From positions 129,671-177,261 of the forward strand of contig PLZV01000022.1 of NCBI GenBank assembly GCA_003152315.1: 47,591 nucleotides of DNA, written 5' to 3'. Positions within the stretch are counted from its first letter, which is position 1, and the number at the start of each line of letters is the position of its first letter. Shown here one piece after another: positions 15,417 to 22,867 of the stretch. The translations under genes were made by a program, and so were the position numbers. The notes below the pieces were generated by a model. That model did no database searches and was not told where the DNA came from. It saw only the letters and a program-made list of their open reading frames with translations. This DNA is from Verrucomicrobiota bacterium (GTDB taxonomy: Bacteria > Verrucomicrobiota > Verrucomicrobiia > Palsa-1439).

Positions 15417-16697
15417 ATGAACCGCCTTTTCTCCGGCGACCTCGATAACTACCTCGCCCCAACTGAGTATTCTCTGGACTCAGTTTCATTCGATTGCGCG
15501 GGCAGCCACTGTACAGGCGACGGTGTATTAAAGTGGCATCCGGAAGATGGCTTTCAAATTACTGCATTTGTACGGCGGCGTGACTCGTCACTGCCGCCGG
15601 GAACCACCTTGGGAATAGGGCCAGGTGGTACGCTCTTTCGCGAGAACGGTTTTGTACGAGACAGTACAATTCGCATGCGAGGCAGTAAGAGCCAAAGCTC
15701 CTTCAAGCGGGCTGTTACACCGAATGTTGCCTTAGGACTTAATCGCTCTTTTGAGGTGCTTCACACTAACAGACTTATGGCGAGACTCGCACGCGTGATT
15801 TTCTTTTCGCAGACAATTGCCAAATCCGATCTTGAGTGGTCCGGTATAGCTATTTATCGGAAGGATGGTTCCATTAATTGGCCTGATCACGTGGATCAGG
15901 AATTCCGGGTCGCAGATCAAAAAATCGCCGCGAATCGAAGCGAATCCGGGATTCTTTGTGATTCTAATATTGGGCATGAAGTTGTCGGGTATGAAATCGA
16001 TGAGAACCACATTGAATTTCGCTGGAAACTAGCACCGATGCGCTGGGGGAAAAGGCATACTTGGGATTGGCCAACCGCCGCCCAGTGTGCCCTCTCGGTT
16101 TTGACGGGAGCAGGTATTTGTCTTTTGCAGAAAACAATTCATCGAAGTGGCAGGAACATCACGGAGGTTAGCTTTCGACACGACTCGAAGCCATGGGGCT
16201 ACTATTTGCGTCTCGTACAAACCCCTACGCTGGATAGAAACATGTTTCTTCGTCTGACGGAATTTTTCCTGACTGGTGAAGAAGACGCTTTTGTTTGTCG
16301 GAACATTCTGGCCCAGATGGAGGAGGCTTCTCGTCAACAGACGTGGCAGGCTACCGAATTACTTGTTTCCACGATCCTAGAAGCGGCCCTCAAGACTCTC
16401 GATAAACGTCCTTTTGAACCTCATGACCGTTCATGGAAAATCGTCCAGAGTCTGGACTCGTTTCGTAGCCGGTGCCTTTCTGATCAATGGACTCAGACGT
16501 GCGAAAGGGCGTTAGAGGTACGTGCGAGACTTCGTCATAGAAATGCACATCCTGACTGGCTGTTTAAAGAAGGAAAACGTAGGTCAGAACCAGAAAAAAT
16601 AAATGTGCTTCAGGATATCAGTTTCCTTAGTCAGTTTTATGGGTACATGATTCTTGCTCTGGCTGGATTTAAGGATCTTAAGCCGAACTTTCTTTAA
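15417..16697 (+). CDS. Probable HEPN-domain protein (ApeA-like architecture)
   Basis: A 426-residue soluble protein without signal peptide. The N-terminal ~250 residues are beta-rich with no recognisable catalytic motif. The C-terminal ~130 residues are helical and contain RARLRHRNAHPDW, in which Arg373 and His378 fit the RX4-6H motif of HEPN ribonucleases, preceded by TELLVSTILEAALKTL, a helix typical of ApeA-like HEPN domains. By analogy (inference) this could be a stress- or phage-activated RNase; ApeA-type proteins combine a beta-rich sensor with a C-terminal HEPN. There is no Shine-Dalgarno sequence, and a promoter -10 box ends 7 nt before the ATG. The gene is AT-richer than its surroundings and lies between copies of a 120-bp direct repeat, consistent with an acquired cassette. 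The exact family is uncertain. Confidence 0.6.
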   Translation: MNRLFSGDLDNYLAPTEYSLDSVSFDCAGSHCTGDGVLKWHPEDGFQITAFVRRRDSSLPPGTTLGIGPGGTLFRENGFVRDSTIRMRGSKSQSSFKRAVTPNVALGLNRSFEVLHTNRLMARLARVIFFSQTIAKSDLEWSGIAIYRKDGSINWPDHVDQEFRVADQKIAANRSESGILCDSNIGHEVVGYEIDENHIEFRWKLAPMRWGKRHTWDWPTAAQCALSVLTGAGICLLQKTIHRSGRNITEVSFRHDSKPWGYYLRLVQTPTLDRNMFLRLTEFFLTGEEDAFVCRNILAQMEEASRQQTWQATELLVSTILEAALKTLDKRPFEPHDRSWKIVQSLDSFRSRCLSDQWTQTCERALEVRARLRHRNAHPDWLFKEGKRRSEPEKINVLQDISFLSQFYGYMILALAGFKDLKPNFL

Positions 16698-16707
16698 GGA
16701 GCCGAAA

Positions 16708-16745
16708 AGGGTTAGTTCACTTTTTGTCATTAGGTTTGACCCACA
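16708..16745 (-). repeat. Inverted partial copy of the repeat end
   Basis: GGGTTAGTTCACTTTTTGTC-ATTAGGTTTGACCC. The first half is the reverse complement of the 3' end of the 120-bp repeats (CTAATAACAAAAAGCGAACTG) with three or four changes. It sits 10 nt after the HEPN gene stop. Confidence 0.6.
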
Positions 16746-16854
16746 CACAACGGACCACTATGAAACATGTATGCCGCGTGCAAATAGTTTTCCAGCTTGT
16801 TATCCACACGCCGCAAGCAAAGGGTCGGCAATGCCACGAACAAGGTCTCCCGCT

Positions 16855-17385
16855 ATGAAACGCATTCTGCCTGTGATTCTGCTTTTGTGCTCATGCGGCG
16901 CGTCGATGGCAGAAACGAATTCCTTGGGCTTCGGCCGAGTCAGTGGAGTTCTCACCTTCTACTTCAATCAGTATCAGGGGACGAAGCCCGACGTTGGGTC
17001 GAAAGTGTTTTTGGTCGAAGAGGCCGCTGTTACTAACATGCCCTCGACGCCGGCACTGGTGCCGGGGGACCTCATACCAGCCGATTGCATCGTTCTCGCG
17101 ATAGAAAAACGCATACAGATCATTCCGCCCGGCGCCGGGAGAGTTTATGGCTCCAACTCAGTGGCTATACCCGTTTTGAGAACCGCTACCGCTGATGGTT
17201 CAGGAAGGTTTACGATTGACCACGTTCCCGTGGGAAAGTATATCGCCATCTGCCAGAGCAAGAACACAAACGGCAAAGACATTCGTGATGCGGCCGGGAA
17301 GTTTGATTTTACCCGCGTCTCCGTGCGACCCGATGAAGAAGCGGACGCCAGCCTTGATTTTCGTGAGACTTGGCTGGCTTACTAG
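16855..17385 (+). CDS. Secreted protein with carboxypeptidase-regulatory-like (SdrD B-type) domain
   Basis: 176 residues. The start at 16855 (MKRILPVILLLCSCGASMA-ET) gives a good Sec signal peptide with cleavage after SMA; the Cys pair could instead form a poor lipobox. The C-terminal half, TATADGSGRFTIDHVPVGKY followed by IAICQSKN, is the hallmark of carboxypeptidase regulatory-like/Cna-B-like beta-sandwiches. The protein is therefore likely periplasmic or surface-exposed and non-enzymatic. No partner can be named. It lies between the HEPN gene and the second 120-bp repeat, which begins 14 nt after its stop. Confidence 0.65.
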   Translation: MKRILPVILLLCSCGASMAETNSLGFGRVSGVLTFYFNQYQGTKPDVGSKVFLVEEAAVTNMPSTPALVPGDLIPADCIVLAIEKRIQIIPPGAGRVYGSNSVAIPVLRTATADGSGRFTIDHVPVGKYIAICQSKNTNGKDIRDAAGKFDFTRVSVRPDEEADASLDFRETWLAY

Positions 17386-17399
17386 GACGATTGGACGCC

Positions 17400-17518
17400 G
17401 ATGGCCTCCAACCGCAGTATTGACCCCGCTCGCCCATTCGAGCAGTATCGGGAGCTAGAAAAACGCGACGAACCTGGCGCACCCTTGATGCTCTCTAATA
17501 ACAAAAAGCGAACTGACC
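17400..17518 (+). repeat. 120-bp direct repeat, copy 2
   Basis: Same unit as 15131-15250 (GATGGCCTCCAACCGCAGTA ... AACAAAAAGCGAACTGACCC) with a handful of substitutions. Here its end runs in frame into a lipoprotein gene, so the repeat supplies upstream sequence and probably the start codon (ATG 17488). Confidence 0.9.
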
Positions 17519-18120
17519 CATTTTTAACAAGAACTGAACTGCCCCTTTTTCTAATGCTCATTTTAAGTTTTGTGGGGTGCGATAGGGGCGTCGCATCCAA
17601 GGCTCGCGCCGACGCCGCCGATGTGCGTCTCGCTGGCACCAACGCGCCGCCAATGGGAACTCTGGCCTACTTAGACTGGAAGAACGGCTTCCGCGATCTT
17701 CATTTCAGGGACGTCATTTCCAACCGGGCCGACATGGCTCGCACATATTACGAGGGGTATGACGAGACGTATTGGCGGGCCTCTGACGATCTATATTTCG
17801 AGAAGGTTATGGCGACGCGGATCGTGTACATTGCGCATCTAGGCGAGCTGTATCGCGTAGACATTTTGGTTCCCAAGATCGATCAATATGAGGTACGCGA
17901 CATATTTATCGCGGCGTATGGAAAGCCGAGGACTGCGACCAATAGCCTTGATACTATTGACTGGTGGAACGGGAAATCGGTGTATGCGAACCTTTCGCAG
18001 GAAGTGTTCGGTGAGAGCGCGGTTTTTTCCATCGAGGACGTTAATGTCTCCACGCAGATATTTACCGAGAAATATGCCCGGGAAAAGGCGGCTACAGCCG
18101 AGGCCGCGAAAGGACTTTGA
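17488..18120 (+). CDS. Putative lipoprotein of unknown function
   Basis: With the start at 17488 the protein begins MLSNNKKRTDPF, then a hydrophobic run and LSFVGC, giving a basic n-region and a usable lipobox; mature Cys near residue 31. The start is inside the 120-bp repeat. An ATG at 17554 (MLILSFVGC) would leave too short a signal, and ATG 17401 would add 29 more repeat-derived residues. The ~180-residue mature part (LAYLDWKNGFRDLHF..., FIAAYGKPRTATNSLDTIDW) resembles no family I recognise, but the GKP...W..G pattern is seen in small periplasmic proteins that judge salt-bridge or metal state. Its stop overlaps the next gene's start (TGATG), so the two are translationally coupled. Confidence 0.6.
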   Translation: MLSNNKKRTDPFLTRTELPLFLMLILSFVGCDRGVASKARADAADVRLAGTNAPPMGTLAYLDWKNGFRDLHFRDVISNRADMARTYYEGYDETYWRASDDLYFEKVMATRIVYIAHLGELYRVDILVPKIDQYEVRDIFIAAYGKPRTATNSLDTIDWWNGKSVYANLSQEVFGESAVFSIEDVNVSTQIFTEKYAREKAATAEAAKGL

Positions 18121-18437
18121 TGGCTTACGATCCCGAGGAAATGCGTCGCGGTGTACTTTGGAACCGGCGGTTCCTAGCGAACGTCGTCACGGTCATCGCC
18201 GCCATAACGGTGACCGGGGGAATCGTCTTTCTTCTCGCCGGGATGTCGGAGACTGATGGCAAACTGAACACGGCAACGTTTCTGGCCGTCGGGTTCGGAA
18301 TCATCGCCTCCGCATTCCCGCTATTCGGTATTGCCTCTTGCATTCGTCAATCCGTCGAGAACGCCGAAGCGCTACATCGCATCGAGATAAAAATCGCCGA
18401 TCACCGGGACAATTCCACCGCCAGTTCCTCGCAGTAG
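18120..18437 (+). CDS. Small two-helix membrane protein
   Basis: 105 residues starting at the ATG that overlaps the preceding TGA (TGATG). Two predicted membrane helices: VVTVIAAITVTGGIVFLLAG and FLAVGFGIIASAFPLFGIAS. A charged C-terminal helix follows (ENAEALHRIEIKIADHRD). No family is recognised. Coupling suggests it works with the lipoprotein upstream. Confidence 0.6.
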   Translation: MAYDPEEMRRGVLWNRRFLANVVTVIAAITVTGGIVFLLAGMSETDGKLNTATFLAVGFGIIASAFPLFGIASCIRQSVENAEALHRIEIKIADHRDNSTASSSQ

Positions 18438-18479
18438 GAATGTAAGGGGGAGCAGAATCTGCGGGAGCGGTCTATCATG

Positions 18480-20468
18480 TCATGTGTGCGTGGCAAGGAT
18501 CGGCGCGGGGGTGCGATCGGACGGGCCTGTCGTCCGAAAACTCATCCATAGGCGCTGCGGCAGCAGACCCAGTGCAATCAAAAGGACCTGGCTGGCGTCA
18601 AATGCCATCAGCCATCTGAAGGCCGCGTCCATGAACCCGTAGCTGTGCAGCCCGATACCCAGCATATTCACGCCGAACCATGAGAATGAGGTCACAATAT
18701 TTCCGAAAACCGCGAGGTTCATGAGGCCGCGTTCGCGGACGAGACCGCCCCAGCGCGCATGCAAAATGAGCACGTTCCAAATCACAATCATCAAGGCGCC
18801 GTTCTCCTTGGGATCCCAGCCCCAGAAGCGGCCCCAGGATTGGTCCGCCCAAATGCCGCCGAGCACCGTGCCGACGAAACTGAACAGCGTAGCGAAACAC
18901 ACGATGGCGTAGACCATTTTGGCCATTGCCTTTCCCAGGGTGAGATCGCGAGTCTTGCTCTTGGGTGAAGTGTCCCCGACCTTCCTCGAAAGCAGAGGCG
19001 TGAAAACCCCGAGAAGAATGTAGGCCAGCCCGAGCGTGCCAGCCACGAAGGTGGAAGCGTACCCAATCGTGACACAGACCACGTGGGTGGCCAGCCAGAA
19101 ATTCGTGTCGAGCACGGCCCGGAGCATTTCCATCGTATCTCCGCCCAGTGCGAGGTTGTGCGCGATGAGCAATGTGACAAAGCCGGCCAATCCGGCAACC
19201 GCGCTGCCCAGGCCAAGCTTGTAAACCCGTTCCAGCGCCATTCCCAGGATGCACGCGCCCCAACCGATAAAAATGGCGGACGAATAAAGGTTGGTGACGG
19301 GCGGACGGCCTTCCAGCGCCATGCGGAAGACGAGGCCAAAGGTATGGACCACAAACGCCAGGACGATGAGGTAAAACGACGAGCGTCGCATCGATTCCGA
19401 TAACTTTGGCGCCAGGCCAAACGTCAACAACGCGCCGCACGCCAGCAGGAACGCCACGAGATAGATAATGGTTGCGTGGAGAAAGACCTTGATCTGGTTA
19501 AAATAATATTCCGCCCGGCCCTTCGCCGCCACGCGCGCAAAATCCGTCGCCAGCCAGGTCTTGTATCCCGCCACGGCACTGTTGAACTCCGCGACATCCG
19601 CTTGTTCGTACGCTGTCGCCATCCGGGCAAAGTATCCGACTGCGGGTTGGATTTTCGCATCAGGAATCGAGGCCAGCACGCTCGCACCCACGTTCATCCA
19701 GGCGTCTTTGTCGGCTGGATTGACCGGGGGGACGACCAGCGGATAGGCGAAATTGGCCATGTCCTCGAACTGCTTCGCCACGTTGGCGAATTGCTGGAGC
19801 GTCGTGGCATCGACCTTTTCGCCGGCTTGTTGCGCGCGAAATGCGGCCTTCGCGGCGGGCAACGACGCCTGGTAGTGGGCCATGACGGAGGTAAAATCAT
19901 GCGTGCCTTCCGGTTCGATACTGCTCTTGAGGCGCTGGTACAAGACGAGCGCATTGGCAAGCTTCATGACCTGCTTTTGATACGTCGTCCGCAGGGCGTC
20001 TTCGGTCTCATCGGCTTTGCGTCCCTGCTCGGCGATTTCGGGCAGTACGGGCGCCAGTTCGTTGTACGAGTAATAGCGCAACCCGGACTTCTCAACACCC
20101 TTGTTGTCCAGCTTGAGTTCGCTGATAAGATCGGGATGGTGAATCAGGAAAATCGGGCGCGTGTCGGCCACGCTGGGATTGAAGAAGACCTCCAACAACC
20201 ATTCGGTGGATTTCAACTTCTGTGGATGATGCCAGAATTGCCAGGAGGGAACTTCCTCAAGCGGAACGTCACCGGTACTGCGCATTTGTAACAACGAATT
20301 CCGCGCCACAGAATCGAAAGGCTGGATACGACCATTCAGCAATACCGGTAGACGACCGAACTCGGCGGTGTGGAATCTTCCGTCCGCCTTCGGCAGGAGC
20401 ACGGCGACAATTTCCGTGGCGAAGAGCACGAGGAAGAACCAGGGCAGGATTTTGTACAAGACCTTCAT
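18480..20468 (-). CDS. ccsA: Cytochrome c biogenesis protein CcsA/ResC
   Basis: A 662-residue integral membrane haem-handling subunit of the System II cytochrome c synthase. The diagnostic tryptophan-rich WWD motif is present in GGIWADQSWGRFWGWDPKEN (near residue 550), together with His residues in HTFGLVFRMALEGRPP, ATHVVCVTIGY and GIGLHSYGF that can ligate haem. The N-terminal ~330 residues form one membrane anchor plus a large soluble periplasmic helical region (from EFGRLPVLLNGRIQPFDSVA) that short CcsA proteins lack. This extended form is known from Bacteroidetes-, Verrucomicrobia- and Planctomycetes-type genomes. Its start overlaps the ResB stop by 4 nt (ATGA). Confidence 0.93.
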   Translation of the reverse strand: MKVLYKILPWFFLVLFATEIVAVLLPKADGRFHTAEFGRLPVLLNGRIQPFDSVARNSLLQMRSTGDVPLEEVPSWQFWHHPQKLKSTEWLLEVFFNPSVADTRPIFLIHHPDLISELKLDNKGVEKSGLRYYSYNELAPVLPEIAEQGRKADETEDALRTTYQKQVMKLANALVLYQRLKSSIEPEGTHDFTSVMAHYQASLPAAKAAFRAQQAGEKVDATTLQQFANVAKQFEDMANFAYPLVVPPVNPADKDAWMNVGASVLASIPDAKIQPAVGYFARMATAYEQADVAEFNSAVAGYKTWLATDFARVAAKGRAEYYFNQIKVFLHATIIYLVAFLLACGALLTFGLAPKLSESMRRSSFYLIVLAFVVHTFGLVFRMALEGRPPVTNLYSSAIFIGWGACILGMALERVYKLGLGSAVAGLAGFVTLLIAHNLALGGDTMEMLRAVLDTNFWLATHVVCVTIGYASTFVAGTLGLAYILLGVFTPLLSRKVGDTSPKSKTRDLTLGKAMAKMVYAIVCFATLFSFVGTVLGGIWADQSWGRFWGWDPKENGALMIVIWNVLILHARWGGLVRERGLMNLAVFGNIVTSFSWFGVNMLGIGLHSYGFMDAAFRWLMAFDASQVLLIALGLLPQRLWMSFRTTGPSDRTPAPILATHT

Positions 20469-21610
20469 GTCGCCTTTCGTTTCGCGGCGAAATTAAAGAG
20501 GTGGCTGGAGAATTGCGTCATCAACCCCACGCCGACCAGTACGCATGAGAAATACGGTGTGAGCCAACTGGGATTGTGGACGACCTGTAGCACCGTGCCC
20601 TGATCGTCCGGATCAAAGCTCGCCTGATAGTACGTTTCGCCGGCATATCGCAACGGGTTGTTCATGTAGATGAGCACTTCACGGTCTTCGCCGGTGTCGG
20701 GCCTTTGCAACCTCACCCGGCTGGAAAAATTCTTCGGGATGTCGGTGCCCGGATACTTATCGTGTTTGAACTCGAGTAAGTGGACCGTGAACGGTTTGTA
20801 GAGTCGCTCCAGACGAAGCCGTAGCTCGTACGTGCGGTTGTTGTAGGTCAGATTCTGCGGTTGCGTGAGATAGGCGGAGACGAGGTACGTGCCGAGCGAC
20901 CCTTGCGGCGTGATCAGTTCGACAATGCCGGAGGGCATGTCGCGTTTGTCCATGTCAGTCTCGCGCGGCAGGCTGCGCCACCAGATACCGGAACCAGTGC
21001 CGGCAGTTGTCTGGACTTGTACATGATCCGTGGCGGCGGTTTCCGTGAGCGACGAATTGCTGTAAAATGCCGCGACGCGAATCGTGAATGGCATCCCCGC
21101 GTGGCTGATGTCACCCGCCCGCAGTAAACGGCTTTCGGGAATTGCCACAACCTTGTCGACCTGCGGATCAGTCGTATCAACCACGGCCAGTTCGTACCGG
21201 CGCGATACTTCCGAGTAGTTCTTCATCTCACCGTTGCGCAGATGCATGACGCTTTCCGTCGAGAGTACATCGGTGAGTAATTGTCCGAAGAGCAGCAGCA
21301 CGACGCCAAGGTGAATCATGATGATGCCGTATTTCTTTCGTCCCGGCTGATAATAGCGGAAGTGGGCGGAGAAAAGATTGATCAGCAACAGCCAGCCAAT
21401 CAGATAACCGCCCGGGAAGATCGGGATGCGCAGGCTTGACTGTCCTGGCGACCAATAGATGAAAAAGCTGCGGAAGAAATCGTTTTGGGCTTTGTACAGG
21501 CCCAGCTGAACTTGCGCCAGCGTGCCCCAGAACACCAGGATCAAGCCCAGCGCCAACAACGTCACGGTAAGTCGGAGCGATGTAAAGACCCGGTAAAGAC
21601 GGTCGCCCAT
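20465..21610 (-). CDS. resB: Cytochrome c biogenesis protein ResB/CcsB (Ccs1)
   Basis: 381 residues with membrane helices at the N-terminus (SLRLTVTLLALGLILVFWG, PGGYLIGWLLLINLFSAHF, YGIIMIHLGVVLLLFGQLL) and one near the C-terminus (LTPYFSCVLVGVGLMTQF). Between them lies a large periplasmic beta domain. FRYYQPGRKKYGIIMIHLGV is typical of ResB. It forms the membrane complex with CcsA that exports haem and ligates it to apocytochrome c. The start at 21610 (MGDRLYRVFTSLRLT) is 1 nt after the upstream TGA; a start at 21634 would extend into the upstream gene. Confidence 0.9.
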   Translation of the reverse strand: MGDRLYRVFTSLRLTVTLLALGLILVFWGTLAQVQLGLYKAQNDFFRSFFIYWSPGQSSLRIPIFPGGYLIGWLLLINLFSAHFRYYQPGRKKYGIIMIHLGVVLLLFGQLLTDVLSTESVMHLRNGEMKNYSEVSRRYELAVVDTTDPQVDKVVAIPESRLLRAGDISHAGMPFTIRVAAFYSNSSLTETAATDHVQVQTTAGTGSGIWWRSLPRETDMDKRDMPSGIVELITPQGSLGTYLVSAYLTQPQNLTYNNRTYELRLRLERLYKPFTVHLLEFKHDKYPGTDIPKNFSSRVRLQRPDTGEDREVLIYMNNPLRYAGETYYQASFDPDDQGTVLQVVHNPSWLTPYFSCVLVGVGLMTQFSSHLFNFAAKRKAT

Positions 21611-21611
21611 G

Positions 21612-22754
21612 TCAGTACTCCACCTTTTGCACAAACGAGGTGAACGCTCCCTTTTGGGTTTCGACGATCTGCGCGTCGCCCATCAACTTGTAAAACCAGG
21701 CTTGTCCCGGCTGGAGTACGATGGCCCCAACGAGTGCCGCGGGCTGGCCGCTGCGGGCGTCCTTGCCGCTCATCTCAACGAGTGTCGCCTGGCCGCTCGC
21801 TGTCGTAATTGGCCGCACCAGCTTCGCCAGTTCTTCACCGGAAAGCTCATCCAAACCCAGTTGCTTTCGCCAACGATTCACATTGGCCGTTACACCGCCG
21901 CCGTTTCCTGCCGACGAACTTACATTTACCGCTGCTTGCGCGCTACCATCGCCGGTGATCACAAATTTCGCCGTGAGAAATTGCCCGCCGGGAACTTCTT
22001 TCCAACCGCTCGGCACATTCCACCTGGGCTTGCCGGGGCTGGATACCGGCACCGAACCCGCACTGGTCGGCGCTGCAGAAATATCCGGATGCCCGGCGGG
22101 CAAACTTCCTTCCGCGAATGGAGATGATGAGGTGGGCAGCGCGGCAACTGCTTCGCCGGCCGTGAACTGGATTGATTTGAGAAACTCTATGAAATTGGGT
22201 TTTTCTCGCGCCACGAGTTGACTATCGCCGGTCATTTTGAAGAACCATGCCGTTCCATCACGACGTTGGATCACCGCCAGAATGCGGGTCGGATCGCCGG
22301 CCGGGTTCTTACCGTCTTGTTCGTAGAGGTCGGCCGGTTGACCAGACAACTCCACGGATTGCGCGAGTTTCTTCAGGTTCTCCTCGGACACCGGTGGGAG
22401 ACCGACCTGGCCGCGCCAGCGGTTCACGTTGCCAAGATCGCCGCCAGCTTCCCCGGGCAGCGGGACCACGCTTACGTCGGCCTGTTTGCCATCCGTGTCC
22501 ATGACCTTAAACGAGGCCACGCGCACTTCGCCCGGCGGGATCTCTTTCCAGCCGCTGGGTGTTTTCCACTGCAATCGCGGTATGGGAGCAGCGGTGCCCG
22601 GTTGGGATGGTGATTGGTCCGCTTGAGTCATTGTTGAAGATGACTCTTTCGGGACGCTATAAACCTTAATATCATTCCTTCCGCAGCCGCCAGCGAGGGC
22701 AACAACCAGCAGCAGACCCGAAAAGTCACGTGATTTGGGAAACGACCGGTACAC
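21612..22754 (-). CDS. Lipoprotein with two tandem copies of one domain, upstream of ResB-CcsA
   Basis: 380 residues with an N-terminal lipoprotein signal (LLLVVALAGGC; Cys near residue 24). After a Ser/Pro/Gln linker there are two homologous ~140-residue units. Unit 1 has WKTPSGWKEIPPGEVRVASF ... NVNRWRGQVGLPPVSEENLKKL ... AWFFKMTGDSQLV. Unit 2 has WNVPSGWKEVPGGQFLTAKF ... NVNRWRKQLGLDELSGEELAKL ... AWFYKLMGDAQIV. No catalytic motif is evident. It is the first gene of the cytochrome c maturation operon (1-nt gap to resB), so a periplasmic role next to cytochrome or redox chemistry is inferred, not shown. Confidence 0.8.
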   Translation of the reverse strand: MYRSFPKSRDFSGLLLVVALAGGCGRNDIKVYSVPKESSSTMTQADQSPSQPGTAAPIPRLQWKTPSGWKEIPPGEVRVASFKVMDTDGKQADVSVVPLPGEAGGDLGNVNRWRGQVGLPPVSEENLKKLAQSVELSGQPADLYEQDGKNPAGDPTRILAVIQRRDGTAWFFKMTGDSQLVAREKPNFIEFLKSIQFTAGEAVAALPTSSSPFAEGSLPAGHPDISAAPTSAGSVPVSSPGKPRWNVPSGWKEVPGGQFLTAKFVITGDGSAQAAVNVSSSAGNGGGVTANVNRWRKQLGLDELSGEELAKLVRPITTASGQATLVEMSGKDARSGQPAALVGAIVLQPGQAWFYKLMGDAQIVETQKGAFTSFVQKVEY

Positions 22755-22800
22755 AGCTCACTTGTACTTTCTTTTGATTCGTGGAGCAAGCCAGTGTTTG

Positions 22801-22826
22801 GAGCGGCCTCTTGTTAGAGGCCGCTC
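22801..22826. promoter_or_regulatory. 10-bp stem-loop upstream of cstA
   Basis: Perfect stem GAGCGGCCTC-ttgtta-GAGGCCGCTC in the divergent region between the ccs operon and cstA, 42 nt before the chosen cstA start. It could lie in the cstA leader as an attenuator or stabiliser, or be a lone REP-like element. No T-run follows. Confidence 0.5.
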
Positions 22827-22867
22827 ATTGGTTGCGTTCAGCGGCATATCTGGCTAAAATTACCGCG

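Noticed and set aside
15131-17518. Integron cassette array with attC sites
   Set aside because: The repeats lack the attC core pattern GTTRRRY/RYYYAAC and its paired L/R boxes, and no integrase is present.
22781-22867. Upstream ATG for cstA
   Set aside because: This stretch includes the perfect hairpin and the translation lacks CstA similarity; the GTG at 22868 fits the family start.
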